A stretch of 28,449 bases of DNA, taken from contig JAYMTA010000455.1 of the NCBI GenBank assembly GCA_036897625.1, forward strand, positions 1-28,449, read 5' to 3'. Source of the stretch: Pelargonium cotyledonis. Its lineage: Eukaryota; Streptophyta; Magnoliopsida; Geraniales; Geraniaceae. This document shows positions 10,084 to 21,699 of this stretch, in pieces (the first letter of the stretch is position 1; each line of letters opens with the position of its first letter). Made by a program: the position numbers and the translations under genes. The notes under the pieces were generated by a model that had not been told where the DNA came from, ran no database searches, and saw only the letters and a program-made list of their open reading frames with translations.

Positions 10084-13000
10084 ATGGACACAGATCTCTC
10101 GCTCATCGAGATTTCTGGTGAAGACGATGATGAGGATTCTCTTCTGCTCCTGCAACAACAAGAAGTCCAACAACAGTTTGTTGCAAATTCCAATTTGTTC
10201 TCGTGCTCGCCTCTACAGCTGCTCAGACCCAAGACCTCTTCTCGCTGCTCCCCAATTCCAGTTGGTTAGGGTTTTGAATTTCGATCTGCATTGCGTATTT
10301 TGATTTAGGATTCCTTTCTAGGGTTTTGTGTTTTTCATGCTTATTTTGTTTAAGCTACCTGATAAGGTTGCTTTTGCTCGTTTGAAATTTTGTTCATTCT
10401 GAGTTGAATTGTGAGTGTAAAATCGTTAACATGATTCTGTGTGGTCGAGGGTTTAGCTTTGTGGAAATTTGTTGAATTTTCCTCTTCATATCAGCTAAAC
10501 GATATTAGACTCGGGATATTTTGAATGATCTAGACTAGTTTGCTGCAATGTCGCTCTCTTTGGTCTCTTCTCCCAGTTCCAGGGGACAGGAGTAAAGAGA
10601 TCTTTTTGGTTTAGTTTTGTTTTTTTTTTTTTTTTTTTTTTTTTTTCTTATGTTGCTAAACTGCTTCTACGAAAACTGAGCAAAATTTGGGTAAGTTGGC
10701 TATAAATGATGTGTTGTAAGCTGCTGCTTTCGTGAATTGTAGAGAGCACGGCAGCCAAGGAGGAGACAGAAAAACCAAGTTGTTCATATCATATAGATAG
10801 CTACAACAAGGAGAATATGAATGCAAGCAAAACAGAATTGCCAAAGCTCAGTATGGAGCCACAAAAAATGAAGAGGAAGAAAAAGGGTGGAGGATATAAT
10901 CTACGAAAAAGCTTAGCATGGGATAAAGCTTTCTTTACTGAAGAAGGTGCCTTATGTTTAGTGTAGATATTTGTTGATTTTGAATAATCTGTTTTAAAAT
11001 TAAAGCTATAACCATTTTGTAGATAAGCGTATTTGCTCGTCTTTGGCCAGGCGTTTTGGATCCAGTAGAATTATCTATGATTAATGGGAACTTTGGCAAG
11101 TCTAGTGGAGAGATATTATCACTTATTAAAGAAGACGAGATGGAGTTGTCATCTAGTAGTTCGGGTTGCTATAGGAATTCAGCACATTTAAAGTCACGTG
11201 AAGAAAATCTATTGAAGGGACTGCTAGAGCGAACCCCAAGGAAAGATAGGAAGATTCATGGTGGTTTATCGCCAAAGCCCAACTCGCCAGCTAGAGCTAA
11301 TCTGGCCCCATCTCCTGCAGTTAGCTCTTCTCAACTCTCTTTTTGAGTTAAATTTTTGTTTCTTTCATTCTCTCATTGTGAAGTATATCCCTACTAATAG
11401 CTTTGTCTTTTTAGATCTTTTTCCTGAACATATTTGGATGGGTTAAAATTGACTGAAAATGTGAAACATTTGTACTGGATACTTGCTTTGCAGGCAAAGA
11501 GAAAGGTTCTTTCACCTCATGATGTTAATAAAAGTGGTTCGAAACGCAACACTTGTCCACGACCAGTGCCTTCATCATCATATCCTTTTGGTTATGTTAT
11601 AATACATATTCGTTTTTCTGATTAACTTGTACTGTTAATTTATTTGAAAAATGTCCTTAACCACTCCGCACTCTGAAAAGTCTTGCGAGTTTGAGCGCTT
11701 CAAAAGCAACAACGAAGGAACCAAGAGTCTCAAAGATTCCAGTTCCAAAGCAAGATCCTCGTTTGCTTTCTGTGACAGCTAAGACTGCTGTACTGGGCAC
11801 AAGTTCCTCAAAGCATAAGCCAGTTTCTCAACCAGGTAACTTTTCTAAACTTTAAATTTTATGTACTTCAAAAAGACTATTAAGTTTTCTAACTTATTCA
11901 GGAGCAACTGATGGAGTTGATGTTTTATGGATGATCATATTCCTTAATAGGGTTATTTTACAGTAATTTATTTGGTTTTAAGGATTTTAAACTTAACGCT
12001 TCATAAGTATTTTATCTGTATTGTAAGGATTAAATAATTTTGGCCACATTCTTTTCTGCACAGCTAGTATGCAGAAAAATGATAACCTGAAAAGCCTCTC
12101 AAAGAACACTAAAGCCCCAAACAATGTAAAAGCTGCCCCTGACAGCAGACGTTTGTTAGCTAAATCCTCGATTCAACACTCAAGAAGAAATGTGGTGAGA
12201 ACCTTAAAATATTTTGAGTCAAGTCTATGAATGGGCAAAGTAAGAACTTGCCAGGTTGAATGTGGCTATCTATTATTTATACTGTTGTACCATTTGCTAG
12301 TTAGGGAAAATAGGTTTTGTTTGTGATTACCATCTCTGTGTACAGGCCTGCTCACCATTGGAAATTCCTCCGTCAACAAATTTACAGCACCCTGTGGTAA
12401 CTGAAGCAAAAAATACTTTACAGAAGATCCGAGAATCAATACTTTCTAATACAAGTCGTGCATCAATTGTCTGTGTTGATGAACCAAGAAAAAATGCGGT
12501 TTGTTTCCCTAAGAATGTGAATTACATTGCTGGTAACAAACAACCACAACTCCAAACGGTAAAACCATCTGGCTTGCGAATGCCATCACCATCAATGGGG
12601 TTTTTCGGACAGGTATGATCTCTTTGGTTAGATTTCCACAATCTGTTCAGTGTTCACCTGGATAAAGCACATAAGATTTGTATAATTTTTTTGTTTTGTT
12701 TTTGTGTTGCGAAGTCTCTAATTGTATGTTTCTTTTTCATCTATTGTTCATTCATCATAATTGTTTCAGTCAAAAGCTTCTACTTCACATGGGACAGCTC
12801 AACCATGCAGCCTTCCAGAGTCTAGTCTTTCTAATATGCAGAAGCTTGGTGCCCTAAATTCTGTTTCTGGGCTAAGGCCCCCACGCCCACCAAGTAAAAT
12901 ACCTACAATGGTCAATAACACGACAACAAACAAAAATATGAAGTTCTCAAATTCGTGTAGTGGTTCCCCTGTTTCTACTGTAATCCCTGTTTCACATGAG

Positions 13001-16000
13001 AACATGAAATCTAACTTGGAAGATAGTAATATGCAGAAGGCAGATATGAAGGTCCCCTCTGACCTGAATGGTCAGAAAACAAGTGAAATAATAATAGCTA
13101 AGAAGAAACAGTTGCACAACATTCCTTGTGATGCTGGTGGCCATTCTTTGGAGCATGGAGAAAGCTATAAAACTAAGTTGCCTGGGATGGAGAATAATGA
13201 ATTTCAGAAGCCTGGAAACAAGGCCTCTCAAAGTGAGTGCTGTGAACAACCAAATAAAGACGCTGATATCAAGGTTGCTGATGTTTGTCTAAGAAGTGAA
13301 GATTTGAGTGTGGATAGTCTAGAATATGCTAATTTTCCCGTCCAACTTAGCTCTGCAGTGCAAGTTAAGGTGCCTGTGTTAGAGTCAGTAGATACCAGTG
13401 GCAATTCACAAGATGTCAATGGTCAATCTCATGGGGAACTTGTACTGTTAAAGCCTTCCATACCTGAAATTGATCGAATTTCTGATGGGAGTCAGGAGCT
13501 ACTGATGAGCAATGGTATCATGTTCAAAGAGAATAAATCTTCTGAAGATCTCCAGAGGTACGATACTGCAATTGAAGTGGAGAATTCTGATTGTCTTCTG
13601 GACACTGTGTATACAAAGCAAGCAAAAGACTGTGTTCTTGTAGAAGGTCATACGGATAGAAGATCACATGCAGGGGACGCGCACATGCAATCTTTGAATG
13701 ACAACTTAGCAGTAGAAAGTTGCTGCAGTGCTCTAATCACTTCATCTGTGGATAATCAATTCATGGTTGTTGATGATGCAAATGATAATTTTGAAGAACA
13801 AGCAGAGCGTTCAGGCCACCACCTTGTAGCGGACCAGGGTTCTGAGGATAAATATGAATTGCATATGAAAGATTACTTATTGCAGGAGAAAAGCTTTTCT
13901 TCTGAGGAATCCCAGCAGGAAAATGTTCTTCAGGGTGCAAGATCTGTCATCCTAGAAGGAAATAATTCTTGTGGACAACCTGCTGTGAAATATTGTGGTT
14001 TGGATGAGTCTGAATACATGAAGTGCCAACTTGTGAAAAATGTACCATCACGTTCTGTTGACAGCAAGTCAGGAGTTGGAAATCACAAGACTGAAATTGA
14101 ACATCCACATTTAAGATCCCAACATAACCCTGCAGTGCTAGTTGCAGGTGATTCTGAGTTAAGCCATACTGTTCAGCGGGTTGACACACGAGAACAGCAG
14201 TACAGCCTATCAATTGAAAAGCACACAACCATCTCTGATTTTCATCCCGGAGAAGAAGTTAGTTGCTATGATCAGATCAGTTTGAGAGTGCACAATGATT
14301 TGTTGTGTGGTGAGCATGATGTCTCTGAACAGTCGGCGGAACAACCAAATCCGAAAAATGTTTGCTATTCTGAATATGTTAAAAGATATCTTGAGGAGAA
14401 CCAGATAATTGGTGGAACGACTAATGACCTTTTGTTTAAGGGAAGAACATTATTGGAAGGGCCCCAGATAACTGATAACAATGGCGTTGCTGATGTTAGT
14501 CCCAAGGGGCATAGACATGCTGGGAATGGACTTCAAAGTTCCCATGGAGTATGTCATCATGAAATCTCAGATCAAGCAAGTAAAGAAATTGCTGGAATTA
14601 ATAATTATAATGTGACAAAGGAAATACTTGCTGGGGACGAACGAGCACAGTGCAGAGATGGCAGTTTATTAATTGATAGTTGCTACAACAACTTGAGTCC
14701 TTCAAAAGTGGCTGATCAGTATACATTCGCTGCAGATCATGTAAATGGAGAGTCTGAAGAACATTCCCAGCTTCAAGATACCATCTATGTTAATACGGTT
14801 TCTCAGGATGACCAGCTGCCTTGTTTGAGCAACCAATTTTCACTTGCAGATAACATTTCTAAAGAACCAGAGGAGAAAAATGTCCAAGAGATTGTTTGTC
14901 AAGCTACTTCAGAATTTCATTCCTCATTGATATCAGGGCCACCAACTGCTTGTAAAACCGGCGAATTAAATTTGGATGACTTGAATAGTCCTACTGGCAG
15001 AAATCAGGAGAAGCTTGATGGTTCAACGCTTTCTATAGAAGATAAGAATGCATCACCACCTCTGTAAGTATTTTTTAGCATTTTAATATGTCTCTATGTT
15101 GTCCTTTCTTTTTAACTCATTCCAAGTCATCCTAGATATATATATATATTTTTCTAATAAAACTGACCATTCCTCGTGGCAGCAAGAAATCTGGAAATGA
15201 TAGGAGGCAAAGTGCACTTACAATAAAACCCCCACCCTATGCTGTTCCATTTTCTGACGAGTGGTTAGCCGCATTCGAGGCTGCTGGAGAGGTATGATTG
15301 GTTCTCATACACAGGCATTTGCAGAGACACACTTACTGTCAGTTAATAATCAGTGATCTACTGATGCCATTATCATCTGCCAGCAATTTTATTTTGAATA
15401 CCTCTTTATTGAATATACTAGACACCAAACTTTATTTTGCATCTTTATATATGTGCACCATCAAGTATCAATATAGAAATGTAAGTGCAGAACCTATAGT
15501 TGGTAAAGCATCAGGTGGTGTTTGATTGGATGCCTAGGGAAAAAGTTACAGTAGAAAGCAAGATTTGAATAAAGACTAGAGATGCTACGAAACCGAAACA
15601 TGTTATTAACGCCAACCACATGAATTCTTGACTTGAATTTTTTTAGTTTCTCTTGAGATCTAGCTGACGTTAACCCATTTCTACATGCATTTTCTGAATG
15701 CATTGATGCATCAAGATTCAAGCAAAATCCTTTTACATTTGAAAATTTCATTACATTTGCAACTAATCATACAATTCATTATGTAACTGAAAGATAATGG
15801 TTGAATTTCCTCTATAGCTATCTTATACAGAATTTTCTGCAGGAAATTCTAACCATGAAAAGGGGTGCCGTGCAAAACTCACCCCCTGACAAGGCTCCAC
15901 CTGAGCCAGGTCCATATTCCCCTGTAAGTACATACTTTTTCATATACTCAATTTTCATTTGTTCAACATGATCTAATTTACCTTTGGCGCTACAAATGTT

Positions 16001-16231
16001 TCAACTTCCAAGCCACTACTCATGGAACGAAACATTTGTATTTCTGGAACACCTTAATCGCGTACATTGTTTTTGTAATGAACTATATATTTGTTAGGAT
16101 CTTGTATAGTTTATCTATGGTCTGATATGTGGAGCTTCTGTTACTTTCAGGTGAAGCGGAAAAGTAATCAGGCGATTGGTCCATATGACTGTACAAAATA
16201 TACAAACGTTGGACCTATGAGTCCTCATTAA
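10084..16231 (+). CDS. Large plant protein of unknown function with KEN box and proline-directed sites (about 1280 aa)
   Basis: Eleven exons fit phase by phase: 10084-10264, 10743-10946, 11051-11319, 11494-11590, 11707-11835, 12064-12194, 12346-12612, 12770-15063, 15183-15291, 15843-15923, 16151-16231. The start (MDTDLSLIEISGEDDDEDSL) has a good context. Exon 2 holds a KEN box (YNKENMN), a basic KMKRKKKGGG stretch and RKSLAWDKAFFTEE, joined to GVLDPVELS. This looks like a conserved N-terminal motif. Exons 3-8 are Ser/Pro/Lys-rich with many SP/TP sites (RTPRKDRK, LSPKPNSPAR, LSPHD). Exon 8 (about 765 codons) is acidic and low in motifs. The C-terminus is well ordered: PPPYAVPFSDEWLAAFEAAG, EEILTMKRGAVQNSPPDKAP, YSPVKRKSN, ending GPMSPH. 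No enzyme domain was seen. I do not recognise a named family. The KEN box and CDK-type sites suggest a cell-cycle-regulated nuclear or cytoskeletal protein, by inference only. Exon 4 and 5 borders rest on phase and are the least certain. Confidence 0.8.
10620..10646. repeat. Poly-T tract (27 T)
   Basis: Uninterrupted T run in intron 1 of the large KEN-box gene, about 95 bp before the exon 2 acceptor at 10741-10742. It could act as an extended polypyrimidine tract and is prone to length variation. Confidence 0.95.
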
Positions 16232-16360
16232 CCTTGTCCTTCACAGAGTGATTTTTGCTCTCTAACAAAATGACTCTTTGTAGATTCATTTTTGTATAGA
16301 AGCTGTCTGTATCTTTTGCTCATCAATGCATAAATAATAAAAGGGATAGAACGTGGTGGC
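16232..16360 (+). other. Probable 3'UTR of the large KEN-box gene
   Basis: After the TAA at 16229-16231 the sequence is AT-rich, with TTTTGTATAGA and AATAATAAAAGG near 16330-16345 as likely far-upstream and AATAAA-like elements. The end is approximate. Confidence 0.4.
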
Positions 16361-16585
16361 TCATTCAAACACTTCATTCTCTACTCAAGAACTAATATTT
16401 TGAATGAATTTATTGATTGATTTGCGGATCAGATTGATCTAGTAAGATGGTATTGTCTCCAAATTTAAAGATAATTTTTAGTTTGGATCAAATTTAATCA
16501 AATTGACCATTGTTGAGTTCTTGTTTATTTATTACTTGGGGCTCGAAAAGGTATACCAATAATATGTGTTTGGTATGTTTATCAC

Positions 16586-16621
16586 TTGAGTCCAATACTT
16601 GTATTGAGTCCAATACTTGTA
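16586..16621. repeat. Exact tandem repeat of 18 bp, two copies
   Basis: TTGAGTCCAATACTTGTA occurs twice back to back (16586-16603 and 16604-16621) in intergenic DNA, followed by a partial third-like TTTGGTCCAA. Confidence 0.95.
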
Positions 16622-17408
16622 TTTGGTCCAACTTTCACTATCGTGTTTAAATCCACTTATGATCTCCAAACTACAACAGCATTGTTAAGTAAAATTACGG
16701 AAGTGTGTAGTCTTAGTTTGGAGCTCTCTATGTGTGTTTAATTGATTGGGATCTTACGTGAGTCACGTGCGAGTTTTTTAGTAAAATTATTTGAGATTTG
16801 CATGCAAAGAGTTTTTTTTTTGTGTGTGTGTGTGATATGAGATTGAAGACTATGTAAGGATGAACTTCTCACAAGCGTGATTTGTTTGACTCCCAATCTA
16901 TTTTTTTAAAAAATTTATTTCAAATAGATTCTATTCGTGAATTGTCTAAATTGTTTGAAAATTGAAAAAAAATCAAGAATTAACTCTTCATCTAACAAAT
17001 GAAGTCAATCTAGTTCCCATATTGTTCACATAATACCTTTGGCAAGTCAATGCAATAAGCATAAATTTAAAATCAATTTAATAAAAACAATTATAATAGT
17101 ATGATTGTATTAGTTAAAATGTTAAAAAATAAATAATAATCTCTCTTAGATAAAATAAAAATTAATTTGTTGCCATTTATTTTTCTGTCCATAAATATTT
17201 AAATTAAGAACACGTGTTCTCTACCTCCTTCGGGTAATCATTACCGCCATTTCAAGAACCATATTCAAATTATTGACCAAGACCGTTAAGAAACCTACAA
17301 ATAGCTCAAGCCCATCCCCAAACTCTCTCCTCTGCTCTTCTTCTTCTTCTTCTTCAACCTCCATATCCACAGACTCACTCACCATTTTTGCCCAACGCAC
17401 CAAACCAA

Positions 17409-17430
17409 TCTCTCTCTCTCTCTCTCTCTC
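17409..17430. repeat. (TC)11 microsatellite in the probable 5'UTR of the 196 aa gene
   Basis: CT-rich tracts just upstream of plant start codons are common in 5'UTRs and core promoters (Y-patch or GAGA-like). Here it lies 134 bp before the ATG, next to a (TTC)n run. Confidence 0.9.
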
Positions 17431-17563
17431 ACTCAGAGACCTGAACCCTAATTAACCTGCAAGAATCCAAATCCAATCCATCAACTCGATCCACTCCCAA
17501 ACTCTCACCAACCTCTGTTCGTTCCAAAACCCTAACCCCAAAGATCCGATCTTTTGCTCTTCA

Positions 17564-18154
17564 ATGGACCCTCCTCCCTATTTCGCCAACCCACCGCGAG
17601 CACCTCCCACTCTGACCTTCCCAGAACTCCAAGATTTTTACACCAATGAACGCCTATTATACATCCGATTGCTCAGGCTAGGCATATCACTGGAACAATC
17701 CAGAAGAACTATAGCATTTTGGTTCTGGCTTGAGACACAAGGCTTCTCCAATGTCATCTCCTGGATGCTCCGAGCTACATCCGACTCCTTGCTCCTTAAC
17801 CTAGCCGTAGAAGCTTACTGGTCCAGGGACACTATCACGGCTATGCAATTTCCTCATGGTGGTCCCGTTGATTGTGTCCTCGTGATGCGCCGACAGGTCA
17901 TTGAACATTATTCCCTCCGCGAGGTTCTAGTCAACAGAGAAGACGCCATTAGGACGATGGACAGATTCTACCAAGATGTGTGTCTCAGAGTGTTTGCTGA
18001 TATTAATATGGAGAATTTGCCTTTTTGGTTCCAACCTTTTGGGAATCCCAATCTCCCGCCGGGTCTGTTGTCCCCTTTTTATTTCACAATAAGGCGCAGA
18101 AGAAGATCCTACTATTTCTGCAACCTTTACCGAAGCCCCTTCTATGACCATTAA
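17564..18154 (+). CDS. Intronless protein of unknown function (196 aa)
   Basis: A single uninterrupted frame from MDPPPYFANPPRAPPTLTFP to SPFYDH, noticeably less AT-rich than its surroundings. It is aromatic-rich, with FWFWLETQGF and ISWMLRATSDSLLLNLAVEA suggesting amphipathic helices, then VLVMRRQVIEHYSL, a Phe/Pro-rich segment (LPFWFQPFGNPNLPPGL) and a basic RRRRRSYYF near the end. There is no signal peptide and no clear membrane span. I do not recognise a characterised family. The LTFPELQDFYTNERLLYIRL opening resembles small plant-specific hypothetical proteins, from memory only. Length, composition and a CT-rich leader argue that it is a real gene. The downstream DNA suggests an intron beginning right after the stop. 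Confidence 0.75.
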   Translation: MDPPPYFANPPRAPPTLTFPELQDFYTNERLLYIRLLRLGISLEQSRRTIAFWFWLETQGFSNVISWMLRATSDSLLLNLAVEAYWSRDTITAMQFPHGGPVDCVLVMRRQVIEHYSLREVLVNREDAIRTMDRFYQDVCLRVFADINMENLPFWFQPFGNPNLPPGLLSPFYFTIRRRRRSYYFCNLYRSPFYDH

Positions 18155-18214
18155 AGGTTGGATCAGCTTTTTAATGGGTTCTTCATTTCCATAACTAAAG
18201 ATTGGATCTCTTGT

Positions 18215-18828
18215 TTGTTTTGTTAACACATTTTATTGTTGATTGGTGTTGAGTGCAGTGAATTTGGGGATTAATTGTTTGGATCTTCTTTAAATTATTC
18301 TTGGATGTTGACAAGCTCTCCATCAATGGGAAAAGTTGTTGAGAACTCTCTGCAGGCAGGTCAGTTACTCAGTTTGTGTACAAATCTTGCATATTTAACC
18401 GAGGCCCTAGCTAGCTGTGACACGGTCCATGGTTAAAGTTTGGAGGACTACTACTCCCTTGCATTGCTAGTGCCTATCGGGTCGCTTAAGAGTATGCTTG
18501 ATGACCAGAGTAGGAAGATTTTGATTAATCTTTTGAGATCTTACACTTGGTGCACTGAAAATATATATATATATATATATATATATAAGCTCCATAATTT
18601 TGGTATTTAACCATCTGGCATGACATCTCCTTCTGTTTTCAAATGTCGAAGAAAATTTAGTTTCGTTCAGCAGTTGAGAAATAGAACCTTAATTACTGCA
18701 CTATTGGAACACCACTAAAGATTGTCACTTTTGTTTTGTATGTTTCTGATGCAAATTAAAGACTTTGGGATTATTGCCTAGTTTGTTAACATATTGTTGT
18801 TTGATGTCTAATGCAGTGAATCCTGAGG
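18215..18828 (+). repeat. Pair of similar segments each ending in TGCAGTGAAT
   Basis: TTGTTAACACATTTTATTGT..GAGTGCAGTGAATTTGG (18215-18270) and TTTGTTAACATATTGTTGTT..AATGCAGTGAATCCTGAGG (18781-18828) are diverged direct repeats about 560 bp apart. Each looks like the 3' end of an intron plus the start of an exon. They lie downstream of the 196 aa gene. Confidence 0.6.
18561..18587. repeat. (AT)n microsatellite, 27 bp
   Basis: Uninterrupted AT dinucleotides between the convergent 196 aa gene and NPF copy A. Confidence 0.95.
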
Positions 18829-18972
18829 TTGTGTGGCCTTAATATATCTGACAGCGCAATCTAGGATCGTGTGGATCTTCACAAAGTGTAAGAACATCGA
18901 GTTTTGAAACTGAAACTCCGAGAAACCAAGTGAAATCAACCGTTTATTTTATTGAGCATTTGTACACATGAT

Positions 18973-21639
18973 TCACACTTCTTCAGCTTCTTCTACTCTC
19001 ATCCTCTCAGTTTCAACATTCTGATACTTGTACAATTTAGCACATACCAAATAATACACAAAGTTAATCACACCCAAAACCACAAGAACCCAATACACAT
19101 TGTCTAGCCTCCCCTTGTTTATATCGTCCGGCAACCATCCGGTGACCCTCTGGATCAGATCAATCAAAGCGGTACTCAAATAATAAGCAATCCCGATCAG
19201 CAATCCCAACACTCCGGTGGACATGTTGCGCAAACTTGCCGGAAATTCTTGGTAATACAAAGACACTTGTCCCGGAAAATGAAACGCCTCTCCGATTCCG
19301 ACCAACATGAACTGTGGGAACAGCAAAACGACAGACATAGGTACTATGTTAAGCTCTGGGTTGTTTTCATGGGTTTTGAGCCGTTTCGATTCAACTATTG
19401 CTGACACGGCCATGCTAAGTACATTTAACACGTGGCCTACACCTATTCGCTGGAGAGGCGTAGGAAGTTGTCCGGTAAGCTTTTGCCATGTCGGGATGAG
19501 AAATCGATCGATGATTCCGATGAATATGGTGCTGGAGAGGGTTGAAGAGATTATAAGGGACCCAGCTGGTATTTTGAAATTTGAGTTGCCTAGGTGACGG
19601 TCCATTGTCAAGGCTTGTAGAAATGTCAACCCAATTTGTATTGCTATTGGGGTTCCTAGGAGGATTGTGCTCGACCATAGTGGTAAAATTCTGATTATGG
19701 TTTTGAAATCTTCTACTTGTTGCACACTGCACAGTTTCCATGGTTTCGCTACTGATCCGTCCGGTTTTATGTCTCCTTCCATCTTTTGCGCTGCCCGATT
19801 AAAGAACCTGCGTAACATATATATTGACGCATACCAATGATTAGAACAGGGCTGCAAACGAGTTGATCCTTTATTAAGCTGTTCAAGTTCAGCTCGCTAA
19901 ATTTTTTATTTGGGCTCTTTATAATCAAGTTTGCAACAAACTCGAGTCTAAACTCACTAGACTACTTGTTTATTGCTTAAATAACATTTTTATCATTAGA
20001 TAAAGATATAATACTCGTCATTTTACCTAAGACTGTTCCTAGGTTTTGCGGTGACGGTGTTCTCATGAAGCTGGTGATAATCCTCGGCTTTTGAGGATAT
20101 CGCGAGTTTTCTTTTCCGAAACGCGGCAACAAGGACACGAGCCAAACCGGTGAAGGGACTTCCTTGGGGCTTAACTTTGCGGTAAAATCGAGTCCCGGAC
20201 CGGAAAATGGCTAAGCCAAGGAAGTTGGCAACAGCACAAATCCCAAAACCCAGACCCCAACTCACGTTGTCCTGAACGAACACAATGGCGCTGAAGCTCA
20301 CAACTTGGGCTGCGTAAAAGGTGATGAAGTACCAGTTAATGTAAATTCCCTGAGCTTTGGGCTTATCAAATTGGTCGGCCCCCATCACGGTCAGTGCGAA
20401 TCGGAAACCGCCTGCTCCGGCGGAGGACAGAGCTATTCCGGCGTATAGAACCGCCAGTTGAAACGTTGAGCCGCCGTGGCAAGAAGTTGTTGGTCCATTG
20501 GTGTCATTAGTGACACATGGTTGGGGACTCCATGAAGCAATTGACCCGGTCAGGGTTAACAAGATGACGCCCTGCATGCAAATCATGTCGAAATTAAATA
20601 ATATTACGTAAAGTTTATCATATTGTATTTTATGTAAAAAAATATTATTTGGATCAACCAAATTTTTAATCGATCTTAATTTTAAAAACTCTCTAAATTT
20701 TATTTACTCTGCTGTACTTGGACCCAAATTTGTCTTTACCTATATAAATGTTTTTGAAAGGACCTATATAAATGTTTATATGACATAATATAATACTACA
20801 TTTGTTTCATATTAAATATCGTTTTAGAGTTTTTCACGCATATTAAATTAACTTATAAAGTAACTTTTGTATTCTTAACTAAAAGATACAAAACTCATTA
20901 TTGCTAGTTCATTAAAGTTAAAAACTTTTTATATTCTTTGTGAAAGTTATTATGACAAAGAACATTATAGAAAAATCACTTGTAAATGATTACTAAAAGC
21001 AGAAAATGACATTTATTTTGAAACAAAAATTAGCGTCTAAAACGACATTTAATATAAAACAGAGGTAGTAGTTTAAATCTTGAAGATATGTATAAGACAC
21101 AAAAGATTATAGTTGATCAATTACCAAGAGAGAGATACAAGAAGATATGAATATTAGGGAAAAACTTCCTAAGAAAGAGTCCGCAAGTACAGCCGCGATG
21201 ACTGGAATAAAATTGACGCAACCATTAACGATGTTGTTGATTTGAGTTGCATCTATACTCTTAACGTTGAACTCTTCGATCAAATACACTATCAAGTTCG
21301 CTACCCAACCGAAACTGGCCAAAGTAAGGAGCGCCGAAGTACCTGTACAAAGTAATTTACTAACGGATCAATTAGTAAATCGAATATTATTACCATTTTA
21401 TGCATAATCAATTAATAAAAATATTTAAATGTTATTGATATTTGCGCGTAAGTAATTAATAATAATAATTAAAAAATTGAGAGTGTTGAGAAGAAAATGA
21501 GAGATCGACCTATGAAAAATGGAAATGTGACCCAGCCACCACGTTTTTGGCCGGAATGGAGGACGGATTCTGATACCATCTGTGCCTCTTCTTTTTCTCC
21601 GTCACCGGACATAGCTAGGCTCCGATCAGTATTTGACAT
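18973..21639 (-). CDS. NPF2: NPF (NRT1/PTR) transporter, NAXT/NPF2.7 type, copy A
   Basis: Plasma-membrane or tonoplast transporter of the major facilitator superfamily. The nearest named relatives I recall are the Arabidopsis NAXT group (NPF2.7), which exports nitrate. Exons on the minus strand: 21510-21639, 21125-21342, 20027-20571 and 18973-19807. Phases 1, 0 and 2 fit, giving 575 aa. Landmarks: GGWVTFPFFIG/TSALLTLASFGW (TM1), NLIVYLIEEFNVKSI, ADSFLGSFS, GVILLTLTGSI, GAGGFRFALTVMGADQFD, NWYFITFYAAQ, RFFNRAAQK, KLCSVQQVEDFKTIIRILPLW, VGHVLNVLSMAVSAIVE, GIGEAFHFPGQVSLYYQEFP and WLPDDINKGRLDNVYWVLVV. These fit a twelve-helix protein with the long central loop around RAAQK. The ExxER motif typical of proton-coupled NPFs in TM1 is absent. 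The ATG at 21639 is the first in frame. Intron 2 carries a Stowaway MITE. Substrate not proven. Confidence 0.93.
20796..21068 (-). mobile_element. Stowaway-like MITE in intron 2 of NPF copy A
   Basis: Terminal inverted repeats of about 30 bp. The left starts CTACATTTGTTTCATATTAA and the reverse-complemented right starts CTACCTCTGTTTTATATTAA; both go on to ATRTCGTTTT. TA dinucleotides flank both ends (20794-20795 and 21069-21070). No coding capacity. It belongs to a different subfamily from the element in copy B. Confidence 0.85.
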
Positions 21640-21644
21640 CACAT
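21639..21644 (-). promoter_or_regulatory. Start-stop upstream ORF (ATG-TGA) overlapping the start of NPF copy A
   Basis: On the minus strand the leader reads GGCATGTGATGTC. An ATG at 21644 is followed at once by TGA, whose last base is the A of the main ATG at 21639. A scanning ribosome would meet this minimal ORF first. Copy B lacks it. Confidence 0.6.
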
Positions 21645-21699
21645 GCCAAGGAATTAGGAAATAGGAGCATGAAGATCTGTAATACTTATATGCCAACAA

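Larger units (their letters stand above)
16361..17560. other. Intergenic DNA upstream of the intronless gene
   Basis: AT-rich to about 17200, then a CT/TTC-rich stretch without poly-A runs that is probably the promoter and 5'UTR of the 196 aa gene. It contains an exact 18 bp tandem repeat at 16586-16621, a (TTC)n run near 17338-17356 and a (TC)11 run at 17409-17430. No gene was seen. Confidence 0.6.
18155..18972. other. Region between two convergent genes, with splice-like duplications
   Basis: Lies between the stop of the 196 aa gene (+) and the stop of NPF copy A (-). It contains a possible donor directly after the TAA (AAAG/GTTGG at 18156-18158), two similar acceptor-like segments at 18215-18270 and 18781-18828, and an AT microsatellite. 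It probably holds both 3'UTRs. No further coding region was seen. Confidence 0.5.
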
